Source of the DNA: Halictus rubicundus
Lineage: Eukaryota > Arthropoda > Insecta > Hymenoptera > Halictidae
Direction of reading: 5' to 3'
Length of the DNA stretch: 64,000 nt
Assembly: GCF_050948215.1 (NCBI RefSeq)
Contig: NC_135149.1
Location: forward strand, 930,001 to 994,000
The notes under the pieces were generated by a model. That model saw only the letters and a list, made by a program, of their open reading frames with translations, was not told where the DNA came from and ran no database searches. Below, in pieces: positions 1 through 13,180 of the stretch (its first letter is position 1; each line of letters starts with the position of its first letter). The position numbers and the translations under genes were made by a program.

Positions 1-368
1 GGCGTGCAATATTATAATCTTCATGCGAATAACATTTGAAAAAAATCGATGACCTTGAACAGCCTTGAATGACCTTGAGAAAAACGTTCCGTTTACCGAT
101 TTACGAATAAAATAAGACATAATAAATTTGAATCATTGGTACGTGACTTTGAAGTTACACAGAATGATACAGTCCTACGTGTCATCTAAAAATGACTGAA
201 GACTAACTGTCACAAAAACGGACGCCTTTCCAACGACGCAAATATCTGACTAAACCTATAACAAAAAATGTGATCTCATCGATGCGCTCATAGTGTTCGT
301 TGTAACTCTTCCTCTGCCAGTTGAACATTATCGCGTTACTCAACGAGTTACAGTGAGAATAAAAATTG

Positions 369-370
<2 letters not shown>

Positions 371-414
<44 letters not shown>
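371..414. repeat. (CA)22 microsatellite
   Basis: Uninterrupted CA dinucleotide run. Confidence 0.99.
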
Positions 415-416
<2 letters not shown>

Positions 417-593
417 TACACCTCGCAACGGCGAAAGTCAAGTGATATTTATGTTGCATCTTACTGATTGTAAGATGAAGGTAGCGATGCATCTGCACTA
501 ACAGATTGACTGCGAACCACACGTCGAAAAATTCGACGAAATCAAAGTAATTTAGATAAGGAGACCGAAACTCCAGAGTTAAACTTTATTACC

Positions 594-640
594 AAACTGT
601 GGATTTTATGCATTTATAAAAATTAAAAACAATTAAATCC
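594..640. mobile_element. ACTGCGG MITE end fragment
   Basis: ACTGTGGATTTTATGCATTT marks the right end in reverse orientation. The other end is not clear. Confidence 0.55.
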
Positions 641-1959
641 AGTACTGTTATCGCTCGAGTGTCACTTACAAGTACACTAGAAATTTTTAATGATATCAAC
701 AAATCTTTAAAACACTAGAATATCTACCTACATATCTGAATGAACTGAAATATTTGCATTTTATCTTTGTCACAAAGTATACGAAACGAATTTCTTCCTC
801 TTTCTGATTTTTAGAAAGTGACCTAGAAAGATTGTAATTTACATAAAGTCAACTAAATTACATGTAAGTCCCCTGTTGAGAACAGTCTTCCGCATGTTTC
901 GAAAATGTCCACTTGAACAATCGTAGAGGACAACATCAAGCGCTAAAGAACGAAAAAAAAAGATCTTAAAAGAATCGGAAACGAAACCGAAACAAACATC
1001 GTACAGCTTCCGTTTCCGTTTTACGAAATTTTTAAGCGCCGTTTCACAGACAGGATAGGGACGATACAAGGCTCGCAGCGCGTAACGTAAAACGCGTTGC
1101 ATGATTGCGTACATACTACGAAACACGCAAGTTCTGAATGGAGACTGGCATGACCAAATTAGGTGCGGTCTCGATTCCGTGCACGGCGCTCGCTGTTTTT
1201 CGATGTTTTTTCGAAGAACAGCTCCTACGTTATCCAAAAATTACATACCTTTCGCAAGTTTTTTCCCGTTTCCCTCGAACACGACCGTTTAACGAGTTCG
1301 AAAATGCTGCAATTGTTATCTTCTGTGCCTCGCGGTGTCGAGTTTTTTCAGAAACGGATGACTGTTTTTAGGGAACTTCAAATATTTATGTATCTTTTTT
1401 CCGTCACGCCGGGGCCTCGAAACTCCTTATTTTTAGGGAAAAGTCTGTTTATTTGGATTAGTTATTTGCATGACGCCAGGAGTGGATTGGGTGCTCGGGG
1501 CGCCATGCGAAATTGTTATCGATTATTCAGATAATGAATGTTTTCGGGAGGAAAATGAATTGGCGACGGAACGATATTTTTCATCTAATTTACTCGAATG
1601 TCAAAATAAAATGTGAAAATCTTTTTATTAATTCTTAAAAATGATTGTAGACATAACGATATATAAATATAAATGATTCTAAATGAACACGTATATTCAG
1701 ATTATTAATTTACCCATTTAAATTATTGTACCCATTTGTACGATATACCCCGGAAATTAAAAATTCGTGTTTCATTTACTAATATATTGAAAACAGTTCG
1801 AAATAGTAACGAACATGAAATGTATAATTGTCGATGTTGAATCAGTTTAGGATAATGAATTCAAAATATGTTCTTATTTGGTGATTTATTTGCGATAAAC
1901 AGACCATAAATTTTACATAAAAATGAGCCCTTTTACACAAAGTAGATTTCAATGATAAT

Positions 1960-1994
1960 ATATTATTATTATTATTATTATTGTTATTATTATT
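1960..1994. repeat. (ATT)n microsatellite
   Basis: About 11 ATT units with one G interruption. Confidence 0.95.
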
Positions 1995-2479
1995 TTCTTT
2001 TATTTTTATTTTTATTATCGTGGATCTTCTTATAATGGCATTCAAATAGAATCTTTATTACACTTCATTAAAATGTTTGTGACTTTAAAAATGTATTTTA
2101 CTTTGAAAAATGACTGTAATGTAAATGCATATTTATAATTTCCTTAGTACCGTATGTTATACGAACAAAATTAGAAAAAAAAACGATACTCTAAATAGAA
2201 GATTAAAATTTTTGATACTATGAAGAATCTGAAATTTATGCTCGTATAAAATATTAGTAGAGGAATAGAAACAATTCAAATAGTGGAGGGTAGATTAGAA
2301 ATGAGGAACACTACACTGCTCAAAACAGTTAGATATGTCAATTAATTTCAATTTTTCTGTCTGAATAACTCTAAATTCGCTACAAAGCTGGACGCAAAGA
2401 ATAATTATAATTAAGAATTTACCGGTAAATTCGCGTATTGGCTAACTTTTGCAAAGTATCGTAGTAATCGTTTCATGCT

Positions 2480-2674
2480 CGACGGACGGGGCACTATTGC
2501 CACCTTACTTTTTTCCCGGCTAGCTCCACCACTGACCTTGAACGAGAGGAACGCTCGAAACTGAAACGGCGGAGTCGCAAGAGTGTTGTCGGACGTGTGG
2601 TTGTGGCCGAAGTGACAAATTGATTTTGTGCAACGAGTAACCGGTCGTTTTTCTATCTATGGATATTTTTCACG
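2480..2674 (+). promoter_or_regulatory. Candidate 5' non-coding exon and promoter island
   Basis: A GC-richer block with several CpGs in AT-rich surroundings ends at CACG|GTGAGT, a perfect splice donor at 2675. No ORF is present. It could be a first non-coding exon of talin or of an unseen gene. The evidence is only composition plus donor. Confidence 0.25.
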
Positions 2675-3400
2675 GTGAGTGAAGTCTTTCGACTATCTGA
2701 TAAGTACACGGGGCGACCGGTCGGTGACGATGCCGCCGGTTCCTATTGATTTTCCCGTTGATATGCCACGGATGGACGTGCTGCCCTCGTTTAGACTTTT
2801 CCGATCGTTCCTGTACGGTCTTCTGACCGATAAAATGCGTCCTCAACCATGATTTCGCATGTCTTTTGCCTGAATATAGTCCGCTCTAACCTGACTGCCC
2901 TTGTACGTGCTACATTCAGCACGGATTACGGCCGAGCTAACCTCAAAATCGAGGGGCTGGACCACCCAACGGGTGGCTCCCGAAATAGAGATGATTCATA
3001 ACATCGTAGCAATTGACAGGTCTCCGGTTTCGCCGTGTTCCCTGTGCCGTAAACTTTGTCGGTTGTTTTTTCGCATTTGTACATCGTTGATTAAGGCGAT
3101 TAATTCTCGACACGGTGGCACATACAAGCGAGGAGACCGCGTACGCTCCTATCCACTCCGTTTCCCTTGCGTTTTGTTAAATGCGCGACGTGCCAAAACA
3201 ATAGGACCCGAGAAAATCAATAGGCAGGCTGTAAGAGGTTAAATAGGGAAACCCATCTGCTACCTTCGCGCATGAAACTTTATTAAGTTTCTGCGATCCG
3301 GTAAATCCGCCGACAGTCAACTTCCAGAATATATTTTGTCCTGGTTCTCTGTCCGTCAACGAACGCTCTATAACCTCTAATTTCTGTCGTTCGACTTATC
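2675..3400. other. GC-richer stretch without a supported gene
   Basis: Mixed-composition DNA continuing the island. The 113-codon frame at 2901-3242 has no recognisable domain and no splice support. Confidence 0.4.
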
Positions 3401-5274
3401 CGCATTTTTCGTGTTTATTTTCGGTTTCACTTTGCTTTTGCCTGCGAAAGAGCTGAAATATAGGGATTTTTCTCTTGTGCTCGGCTTGAGAACTCGTTTC
3501 TGTTGGATTCTGATGAGTTTTTCACTTTGAATACTCGCACGGCAGATGCGGGAGCATTTGCAGTCGACAACATACATATGTATATGTACGTAGTATGTAT
3601 GTACATATACAACTGCTAACATGTTTATTTATTTCTATAGTATGGTACAGTATGTATACGGTGCTAAATAAGTACACAATAATACTCTTTTTATTTATTC
3701 TATACTACCCGATACCCTTAATCAAATATTCAGACAATCGTTAGTTTTTAATTACTACAAAGTTCTACTATTTATATTTTCTAATAGATCAGACGGGGAA
3801 TAAAGAAAATATGCAAAGGTTATTATACATATATCTGTAGTTATTCTGCAGTTTATTTTTATTCTTATTTTTTTGTAGATAAAATCGGAAACGGATGGAA
3901 CAGGGAGGAAGTAATCATAAAACAAAGTTTTTTTTTCGTTTGCTGCCTTTCAATTTTTGTTTTTAATTAATTAGAGTGTAGTTTATTGTTTTTTAAATTT
4001 TCTGTTTATATTTTTATCTTGTGAATTCTTTTGACGGAAATCTATTTATTACATATATGTAGTTTTTATAGGCCTTTACATGTTTTGTGTGTACATACGT
4101 TTTGTTTATTTTAAATTGAACTGCGCAAACTTACATTTGTACGGTGAACGATGAATTCATTGCCGATGTATAAAAGCTATCATTCAGACTCGCATGAATT
4201 AATCGTTATTCATGCAGTCAGTACCGATAACTCTGGTAACCTCAGCGGACACATATTTAAATTGTATCTTGGACTCATTTGATTTATAGCAGAACTGAAC
4301 AGCCACGAAGAGATTTCAAAGATCATTGATCTATGAACAGGTAAAGATAATCAAACTCGTCGCTTATATTGTATCCTGTGGGCATTCATTAAGCTGCAAA
4401 TTTTTATATATTTGTTGCTTATAGAAACAGGAAGTTTAGAATGAAACAGGACCACTCATTCAGCTTCATCTTTTTTATAGTATTTCTTTTAGGATCTAGC
4501 GAACCTATGAAGACTGTATGTACACAAAGTTGTATCTTATCTGAGCTTCGTCACACTGTATTATCAATCCCGCGTGGAATATTTCATATTCAATGAATGT
4601 TTGGAGCGAGTAACAAAACTTCGATCTGGATCTGCAAAAATGTTGATCAAGGGTCTGCGGGATCTGTTACGCAACACTCGGGTCCGGAAACGATCAGATT
4701 CGGTCGAGATTCCCGAGATTTTGAAAACCCCGTTTCGGAACGAACTTTGTTGAACACGACCGGCGACCGTGGGCCAGTAGTGTTTATAAACTCTGTATAG
4801 TACGGTCTAACTCGAGGCTGTGCAGTAGTCTTGAGTAGCTTGTACCAACCCTGACGTATTGTGTGCTATTTTAACAAATCATTAAAGCGTCTAACGATAG
4901 TCACCGTGAAAATGTAGACGCGCCGCTAATTAAATATCTGTTTTACGGGGAAATGTAAAATTAAACATTGCGTCATCCTTTTCTTTCGACGCATTACATT
5001 TGCTCTGAGTTTTTTATAGTTCGATAGCGTGGGGAATTCGTGTTAAACAACGATTCATCTTGTGTAAACAAAGTTTACTCTCGAACGAAGCGTGCTTCAG
5101 AGAATTGAAATTTTCAGAATTGTATTTTCAGGTTTTTGATCAGAGTCGATATTCTTAATCCGATTCTTTGCACACTTTAAACATTAATGAGGAAATGAGA
5201 ATTGCATTCAATACGTTGAAAAATACTTGTAAATTTGTGAAGTTGCATAAATTCCTATAGCGTATATCACAAGC

Positions 5275-5478
5275 AGACTGCGGATTTTTATGCAAAATAA
5301 AAATTGTTTGCACCAATTTACAATCAGCGGGAGCCAGACAGAACTTCTTTCCTCTTTTAATAGTTTTTTATATAGACTGAGACTAATTGACATTGATCTT
5401 CTTAAATTCTTTTAATATCGATATGTTTTGAATCGCACCTACACATTTTTACCATAAGTGCATAAAATCCACAGTCTA
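5275..5478. mobile_element. ACTGCGG MITE, full copy
   Basis: 204 bp with inverted ends AGACTGCGGATTTTTATGC and GCATAAAATCCACAGTCT. It has no coding capacity. The interior carries the family's AT-rich block. Confidence 0.85.
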
Positions 5479-6004
5479 GTGATCAGAATTGTTGCTTCAC
5501 CCGATATCCTTCTCAAAAGATTACGTACTTTCGACGCGAGTGACCTCGTGTAACCCTTCCGACACCCTCGGCGCTGTTTTCGCGAAGTGATCGGGACTTG
5601 TCCGAGCCTGGAAAATACGGTTCCGGTTCGAAGTATATAAATAGCATCGTGCGTATGTTCTGCGTGTGTATAATACGCTTGCCGAACGTTTGAAAATAGT
5701 ATCGCAGTCTTAGTACCTACAGTCAGTTTCATAGTTGATGGCACTCGCTTTCAACCAAAATAACCGTTGTTTACAAATGGATCGAACAACTTCGGTTTCT
5801 CTAGATGATAGTATGTAACCAAGACTTTGGAAAAATTGTGTTTAATCTGATAATAACAGTTACTTTTCACTGTTTTATTTGTTCTTATAACGATAATTTA
5901 AGAAATGTGTTTTGTTTCGTAGATTCATATAAGTTATGCGGTTGAAAAGTGTAATTCCTTTAATTTGGTCATTTGAAATTACTTTTTCTTTGACGAAAAT
6001 GTTC

Positions 6005-6190
6005 TCCGCGGCTTCGTGAAGGAGTCATTGACGAAAAACACGGACCAATCAGAGCGCGGTTACACCAGATGGATTCCGGCTCGACGACAGGTCCCGCTGA
6101 GCGTGGCGTTGTCATTGGTCGAACCGGAATCGGAGAGTATCGGAAACTGAGCGAGGCCGTCGCTACTGTGCGAAAGAGAAACTTGTTTGA
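6005..6190. promoter_or_regulatory. CpG-bearing block with opposed CCAAT boxes
   Basis: Contains GGACCAATCAGAGCGCGG near 6043 and an inverted CCAAT (GTCATTGGTCG) near 6111, within a GC-rich patch of about 170 bp flanked by AT-rich DNA. Paired CCAAT boxes suggest an NF-Y-type promoter or enhancer. No associated transcript is evident. Confidence 0.3.
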
Positions 6191-8828
6191 AATATCAATT
6201 CCTTCAAAGTATCAAAAAATAATCGTAATCAGAGAGTAGGTAACTGTTCTATACTTTTATCCGATTTCGTAATCGATTCCGCGAGAACCGCCACCGGATT
6301 CTCCAAGTAAATTTCATTAATTGCGAATAATTAATCGTCCCGCCGCGGCGTCGATTGATTTTCCGTCGACTAGCGCTGTGATTAATTATCATAGTCGCAT
6401 TGTTCGATGACGAAAAGGATGGTAAGGCCGGCCGGATGACGTTTAAAGTGATTTTTGGGAAAACTCTATACATACGTGCCTTGGTGACCGGTCGATTCGT
6501 CCGCGTTAGTTAGGCTTCGAAAAATTCTTGCGATTTTCCAGCTGGACGGCAACGTGACTCGATGCACGATCTATTTTTATTATATAACAAGATTTATTGT
6601 TCTCCGTTGCGTTGAGAGGCCGCTTCTGAGAGTGTAGAGTGTAGAGTGTAGAAGATCGAGCGGACACAACTTCCGTCTCGAATGTTGAATAAATATTAGA
6701 TTCCACAGGAATCATAGCGTTAACGGTACTTACGCTTCCATTAAGTCACATAAAGAAAGATCATTTTTAGGAATTTAATATAGGGTGAAAAGTTGATTCT
6801 ATGGTTGTGCAGTTAGAAAACTTTTTGCGATGTATTACCATTGGTCGAAATTGCGAAGAAAAAATGAAAGGAATTGCATCAATATGGTCCGAGTCTGCTA
6901 TAAATTGTCACAGGATTAGGAAACTGGCGGAGGCAGGACAAGGGAAGGGGAACGGAGGTCCCCCAAGCCCCTTGTATCCACATGTCATGAAAAACCCTGT
7001 TTGCGAATCCTAACTGTAAGTCTTTGTTTGCTATGAGTGAAACATTATTAACGAATTGCTCTCTTAAATATTTTTAAAATTCAAAGTATAATTAATACGA
7101 CAACACGCAAACCACACGACAACCTAGTTACAATATAAAATGAAAATCTATAACTCCATGCGTCTCGTCATTCTGATTTCAAATTTGACCATATATGAAT
7201 CTATCATTTAACGAAACAATCGAACACGTTTGCTAAATACTACTGTCACAAATATATGACGCCTACAATGTCACAATTTACTTTTAATTTTATATTCGTA
7301 TTCGGTTAAGTTTATCATTAGATGATAAATAGATGACAAACATGGGTAGCTGCTGCAACTTGAAACAATAGAAAACTTCAAACAAGTGGGAAGTGTATTG
7401 ACATATGTACCTATTATTTAATATGTACCTATTATTAAAGAAAGAGAGACACTCCTAAGTGGCTTCTGTTTCTTACAATAGATGCAAATCATTTTAGTTT
7501 TGCATACAAATTTTCAGTTTATTTATCATACATTCTAATATTCTGATCTCTTAATTGTATCGGCAACTTTTATCAAAGATGCAACGATCCTTCAATTTTG
7601 ATCATCGGTAGATATCAAGGATCATTGCGTCGGAAGTTGGTAGGGTCGCGGTCATATTGAATAATCATGTAATTTCAGGGTCATTTGCCTCTCGTCTCGC
7701 CGGAATTGTCTGCTTTTTGCGATTCGATCCTCTCGAATCGCAGACAAACGACTTCGTTACAGAATTCTTAGAATGATTGACGAGATTTTTTGAATTCAAA
7801 TGAACACTTGTAGCCAATTATATTACACATATCGCCACAGTGGCGAATAGTTAATACTAATCACAGGTCGTTAATAGTTATTAAAACGGAATCTGGAGGT
7901 CGCACTAGAAATCATTAAAAAATGTGATAACATAAAGGGATTCTTCGAATTTCGTAGTTTATAATATACATAATATGTATAAGAACGTGCATTGAATTTT
8001 AGATTTGACATAAGAAATTTTATTTTGTATATTTTGATACAGAGTTGAAGTAGCTGCAGTTGTACTGATTAGGTTGCAGTTACTATTTTCCTTTCTTTTT
8101 TTTTTTATGGAAGGTATATCAAGCATTTTCTGGTTGTACAATATGGAAATAAATGGAAATGAATGACGAGTTCGCTGCGGCCCCCTGTCGATTTACTTTC
8201 GTTTTACTTCTGCCTCATAAACTCGTTGTTGTCAGGTAAAGCCACATCTGCTGCCGATTTTTCGCATTTCTTATTCTAAACGTTACGGAAATTACGACCT
8301 ATCCTGGCAAGTACACTGGAATTCATTTTTAAATGACAGACCCAATAGCCGAGGATCTTAATGCGAATCGCATAATTTAAATATAAAAATATTCCTACGT
8401 TCACGATGTACACGATGTTCCATTTGCAAAATTTTTATGTGATAGTTTTAATACCATTCGGTCTATTGTAGCAGTCAAAATGCCTAAATGGAACATAAAG
8501 AAAAGATTACTTAATTTTTTAGTTATTTAAAAGTAAATCCAAACGCCTCTATAGCAAGATACCGAGATATTAAAGCTATACTTTCCAATTATAAAATAAC
8601 CAAATCAAATAGTTAGGCGAATATTAATTTATTGATTAATCCTTAAAAGGTCGATAGTACTTGGACATACCCATAGCAAAATTTTTAAGTATTATTATTA
8701 GCTACTCGAGTTGTTATCATAATATTATTATCCTAGAAAGTAAATACAATATAGTTGCCATTTTTAATTAAGTTGAGGTATTAACGTACATATAAATATG
8801 TTATGTACGAATAGTGTTTATAATGACC

Positions 8829-9027
8829 AGACTGCGGATCTTTATGCGAATTCCCATTTTCGCAAGCCATTTCAAAAACTCTGACGGAGGAAAAATATAT
8901 TTCGTTATCAGGAAAGTGTCTTCTGATAAAAATAAAAGAAAAATGCAATTAATCTCCCTGCTGTACACATTGCGTCTTATAGCTTACGGATTTGAAGATG
9001 CCATAAATGCATAAAGATCTGCAGACT
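8829..9027. mobile_element. ACTGCGG MITE, full copy
   Basis: 199 bp with ends AGACTGCGGATCTTTATGC and GCATAAAGATCTGCAGACT, both inverted. This is one of the two best-preserved copies. The ORF at 8814-9014 is incidental. Confidence 0.85.
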
Positions 9028-10080
9028 AATAACACATTTATACACGTACGAAATATTTTATTTCAAAACTCTAAAATTCTTCTTATCCTTTAGTGCTAAT
9101 GATGATTAGAATTTATTTAATTACAATAACATTAATATCATTAACTTATTACCGTCAATAAATACAAGAAAATTGAACGGTCATGTACGCAAATGACATT
9201 GTAGTTCAAAACATCTATTTATTACAATACATGCGTTGCACATATTTTATAATTAAATTCTGATAAGAACAAATATGCATCGAACGTTCGTACCTACTTA
9301 ATTAAATTTATTAAATATTAAAGCGAATATAAACGGTGTAGCAAGTGTATGATTTGACGTTTAATTATTGTCGCGGGGGATGGAGGGGAGGGGGGGGAGG
9401 AAGAAATATATAATAGTCGAGCACAAAGTGACAGATCTCTGCGTCAGTTATAATTTTCCATGGAACCATTAATTTATTTTGATTATTACACACCTGTCCT
9501 TTCGTTGCGCGGCTTGTCTCAATTTTCTTCGATAATTGTTCGTCCCCTTACGGTCAGTCCGTCCGTCGCATTTAATCCAAGATCACCCTTGTTTACGTAG
9601 TTCTAGGTTACAAGGCATCTAATGGACTATCCGTACATTCAGCTCGGGGCACTTCCATCCCGTGTCATCGATTCAATGAACGGTTCGCATAAAAATAACA
9701 ATGATTCGGTGTTTGCTCAACTTATTAGAAGATTTTACCGCGTCGAGATCAGAGCAGAACTTATCGGCTTATGTTTCGGTCCTACGTAAAAGCACAATCC
9801 CCTTTTACTCGAATCGGTCAAACTTGGCCCCGTCACCGAACCTTTCCACTAAAATTAGGCGAAAAACGGTGCTTTCGCGTGTGGTATCCGGTGTCAGTGG
9901 AAAATATTCTATTAGGGCGCAACACAGGTAATTACGTTCGATTATCTTCAATATAATTTTTCTGTTTATACATTTTTGTATGGGGTACTTACACATTCGA
10001 AACTTCGTATCTGTGAACTAACCCAGTGACGAAACTTTATTGTTTTTAATTATTTTTCATGAAACGTGTAGTAACATGTT

Positions 10081-10402
10081 CGTAACATTTCCGTGATTGA
10101 AATGAGTCCAAACACGACACAGTTTCGATCAAATTAACTTGTTTAATCCAGGACACAGTGGAACCTCCATTATCCGTACTGATCAATGGAACGTGAGCGT
10201 TCGGATCCCTACTACTAGGTTAGATTAACTCGTTATTGATTTGCACAATAAATCTTTATATGGGTCGCGTTAGGTAGAACTGTTTACGTGTCACACAAAT
10301 ATCATCGGTTCGGATAATCGAGGTTATACCGAATCGTCGATTAAAAACGCAAATATACTCCGAATTACATGTTGGGTCTGATTTTGATCAGAAAAATGTC
10401 GC
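10081..10402. mobile_element. Long-TIR non-autonomous element, copy 1
   Basis: Inverted arms: left CGTGATTGAAATGAGTCCAA and right, read in reverse, TTCTGATCAAAATCAGACCC, each continuing further inward. Inside, a second inverted pair AACCTCCATTATCCG and CGGATAATCGAGGTT resembles pogo/Tigger-type termini. No ORF. Confidence 0.65.
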
Positions 10403-10482
10403 AAAGCTGTTGGTGCAAGTCTCATAAAGAAATAGTTAGAACCCAAAATGTTTTCTCATTGAATTAGTATTGTCTCATCGTT

Positions 10483-10530
10483 GGACTGTGAATTTTATGT
10501 ATTTACCACAAAAGTGAGTAGGTAACAAAT
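10483..10530. mobile_element. ACTGCGG MITE end fragment
   Basis: GGACTGTGAATTTTATGTAT followed by an AAAGTGAGTAGGT block, as in other copies. It abuts the transposase fragment at 10530. Confidence 0.6.
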
Positions 10531-10877
10531 AGTAAATTTTTTAACTAATGAGTTGCTTGAATTGTTGCAAGAAATTTCTTTACCTCAAAGATATCAAATG
10601 CAGTGTCAACGTGACGGATGCCCGGCTCACAATGCGTTAATAGTTCATCAAGTATTAGACCGAAAATATTACCGCAACACTGGATTGGTCGTGGTGAAGA
10701 TATGTATTCGGTGGCCTGCACGTTCACCAGATCTCACACCTTAGATTTTTTTTTCTCAGGGCTGCAATTATATGTGCAACGCCGGAAAATATGAAAGAAC
10801 GTATTAGGTTCATTAATCGTCTAGAACAAGGTATTGAAGTTACTGGACATCATCTTGAGTACTTGTTAAAATAAAAT
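10530..10877 (+). pseudogene. Fragment of the same Tc1/mariner transposase family
   Basis: The open segment 10553-10744 reads RDGCPAHNALIVHQVLDRK and WPARSPDLTP. This matches the second catalytic Asp and third-Asp region of the copy at 46.2-47.2 kb. After the stop at 10742-10744 and a frame change, a further piece (CATPENMKERIRFINRLEQG) supplies the C-terminus, ending at a TAA near 10875. The N-terminal two-thirds is missing. A fragment of the ACTGCGG MITE lies directly upstream (10483-10530). Confidence 0.75.
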
Positions 10878-11100
10878 TTCATTCATTAATCTTTCTATCA
10901 GGGTTTTTTCACTATTTCCATCAATTGCCTAGTGTTTATGAATTCTTTATACTCAATTTCACGCGAAGGTCATAGTATTATAGCTGGTTGTGTGTATATA
11001 TCCTAATCTTTGATATATATCGGTACCAGGTCGAAACTTATAGAATGGTACCCATAATATCAATACGGTATCGGTCCCATCACTACTTAGAACAGAATCT

Positions 11101-11291
11101 GTTAAATATATATTTTGTTAATTCCCTTTAAATTGAAATAAAATTCTATTTTATTGTAGTCAATATTTAGCGATTGGAGAATACGCGAGAATACGATAGA
11201 TACAAATTTTGTTTTCTTTCTAGAAAATTATAAACGTCAAGGAAGTTCTAAACATTGAAATCGTAAAATAAATTTTAGTGCAAGGGCTTAA
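11101..11291. mobile_element. TTAA/CCCTTGCACTA element, copy
   Basis: The interior AAATTCTATTTTATTGTAGTC block matches 44.88 kb, and it ends TTTTAGTGCAAGGGCTTAA. The left end is unclear. Confidence 0.55.
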
Positions 11292-12663
11292 TTGATTTGA
11301 CCTGCGAACGGCTCATATTTCGAGGCAATGTTACATTTTTGTGTTTAGCAAAAAAACATCTTAAATGCAAGAAATTCTTAATGGTTACTCGACACATGAT
11401 TTGGCGTTATTTATGAAGATGGGGTACTTTGGAGGTTTCAAAAAAATCGAAGATCAGACTGAATCGTATTTACACGATGACAGCCACTTCCGCGGCTGAT
11501 GAAAGCCAGAATCAACAGCGGGGCGACGATGTTTAGTCGAAATCGTCTATTGATCCGTCGAAGCCGACCATTAATCGCAAAATTTCGCGGAAACGCGCAA
11601 GACATTCGGCGGTAACCGGTGGGGGGTGGGGGGAGGTGACACGGGCTTGATGGAATGGGGCGTGTTGATTGATCGGATTTACTGCCGTTATGATTCTTCC
11701 ATAACGTCGCTACGTGTGCAACAAGCCCATTACGAGATTATGCGTTATAAGCACGGTGATCTAGGCTCCGTTTTATTATACAATTGTCTCTTGCGTTTTA
11801 CCTTACGACCCAAGGGGTTGTTTTATTACGTTCTCTTCTCGCGGCGCTTTTGGAAATTACACGTACACAGAGCTGAGCAGCTTTTCAGGCTGTCTTCTTC
11901 AGTCTTTTCAGGCTGTTACAGGTACCTTAAAAAAGTGGCCTACATCGTAGCGAAAATAAGATTTAGTACAAATTATTCCTAACCAGGAGGCCGACAAAAG
12001 CTTTTTTAATGAATTTTTTCTCGAAAACCGTAAGATTGTATTTAAAAAATGTCTTCATTTTCAACAAAGCTTATTTTAAAGATGATCTCATAATTTTTTT
12101 ATTTGAATATATTCATCAATGACAAAATGGCTGATCTTTTAATAGGCCTATAGGAAAGCTGGTGTGCGATCATGAAGGAGGGAAGGTACACATATAGTCT
12201 TTTTTAAACAATTTTCTGATCACATGTTTCTGACGTTCCTGGCTTGTCCTGACTAACCAGCTTGACGATTTACTTATTATTTCAAAATCGTATAACAAAA
12301 GAGTTAGCTGTATTTAGTAGAAGAGTAAAGGGTGTTTGTTGAGGATGCTTGTGAAGACTGGATGTCGCGAAATCTTCGTCGCAAGTTCGACTTTGAAAAA
12401 ATTCCCCAACACTTTCTATCCCGTTCTAAACAATCGCTTCTAAAACCATTTCAACCCCTGGTTACACAACTAACACTTTCGACCAAGAATGAGTATATGT
12501 AGATATGAAAGCCTGCTGTTGGAACACACTTTTGTTGTTCACCGAATATCGGCGACGGTCCGACCTGTCCGGTGTATAATCAAGAATGGGTTTCGGTTCT
12601 GTTCCGATGTTCTTTTAATCCCACAACCAGCCTCTGTGCGTGAATGCTGGAACCTGGAAACCA

Positions 12664-12670
<7 letters not shown>

Positions 12671-12709
<39 letters not shown>
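12671..12709. repeat. (GA)n microsatellite
   Basis: Run of about 19 GA units, followed by GA-rich sequence. Confidence 0.98.
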
Positions 12710-12716
<7 letters not shown>

Positions 12717-13096
12717 AGAAAGGGGGTGTGAGGAAGAGTGTGTGGGTGGTGGTTAGAGGGCGCAGAGGCAGAATGCACGCGTACATGTGGGAACTAGAAT
12801 CTCAAACTCTCATTGCGACCACGTAGTTAAGTGTACGTGAATATCGTGGTAGAGGGGAGGCGACGCACAGGTGGAGATGTGTAGGTGCATGGAGCCAACA
12901 TCACTGGAGCGTCTCGGCGTTGGAGGCGCCAGAGCGTCGCGGCGCCACCCCCGGCGCCCGTCATAACGCCGCCAGCGCCCACCTCCTTTGGCTCTCTTGA
13001 ACCCCTCTCTCCCTCTCTCTACTTTGTCTCCCTCTCACCCCACCCTTTCCTCCTCGTCGTCTCGTCTCCTCTCTTTCAACGTTTGGAACCGTTGTT

Positions 13097-13098
<2 letters not shown>

Positions 13099-13174
<76 letters not shown>
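13099..13174. repeat. (CT)38 microsatellite
   Basis: Perfect CT run inside a pyrimidine-rich region of about 330 bp. Confidence 0.99.

Positions 13175-13180
<6 letters not shown>

Larger units (their letters stand above)
1..2479. other. AT-rich non-coding DNA
   Basis: No coding signal. It holds a (CA)22 tract at 371-414, a MITE end at about 594-640, a moderately GC-rich patch at 1000-1540 with overlapping short frames on both strands, and an (ATT)n tract at 1960-1994. The short frames lack codon bias or motifs. Confidence 0.6.
3401..10060. other. AT-rich non-coding DNA with MITEs
   Basis: No coding region is supported. Contents recognised are two full MITE copies (5275-5478, 8829-9027), the CCAAT block at 6.0 kb, an AGTGTAG triplicate near 6634, a duplicated ATGTACCTATTATT motif near 7407-7435, a short hairpin at 7572-7626 and a G-rich tract at 9375-9400. 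Confidence 0.55.

Noticed and set aside
2901..3242. 113-codon ORF in a GC-richer block
   Set aside because: No recognisable domain; the composition of the block is enough to explain it.
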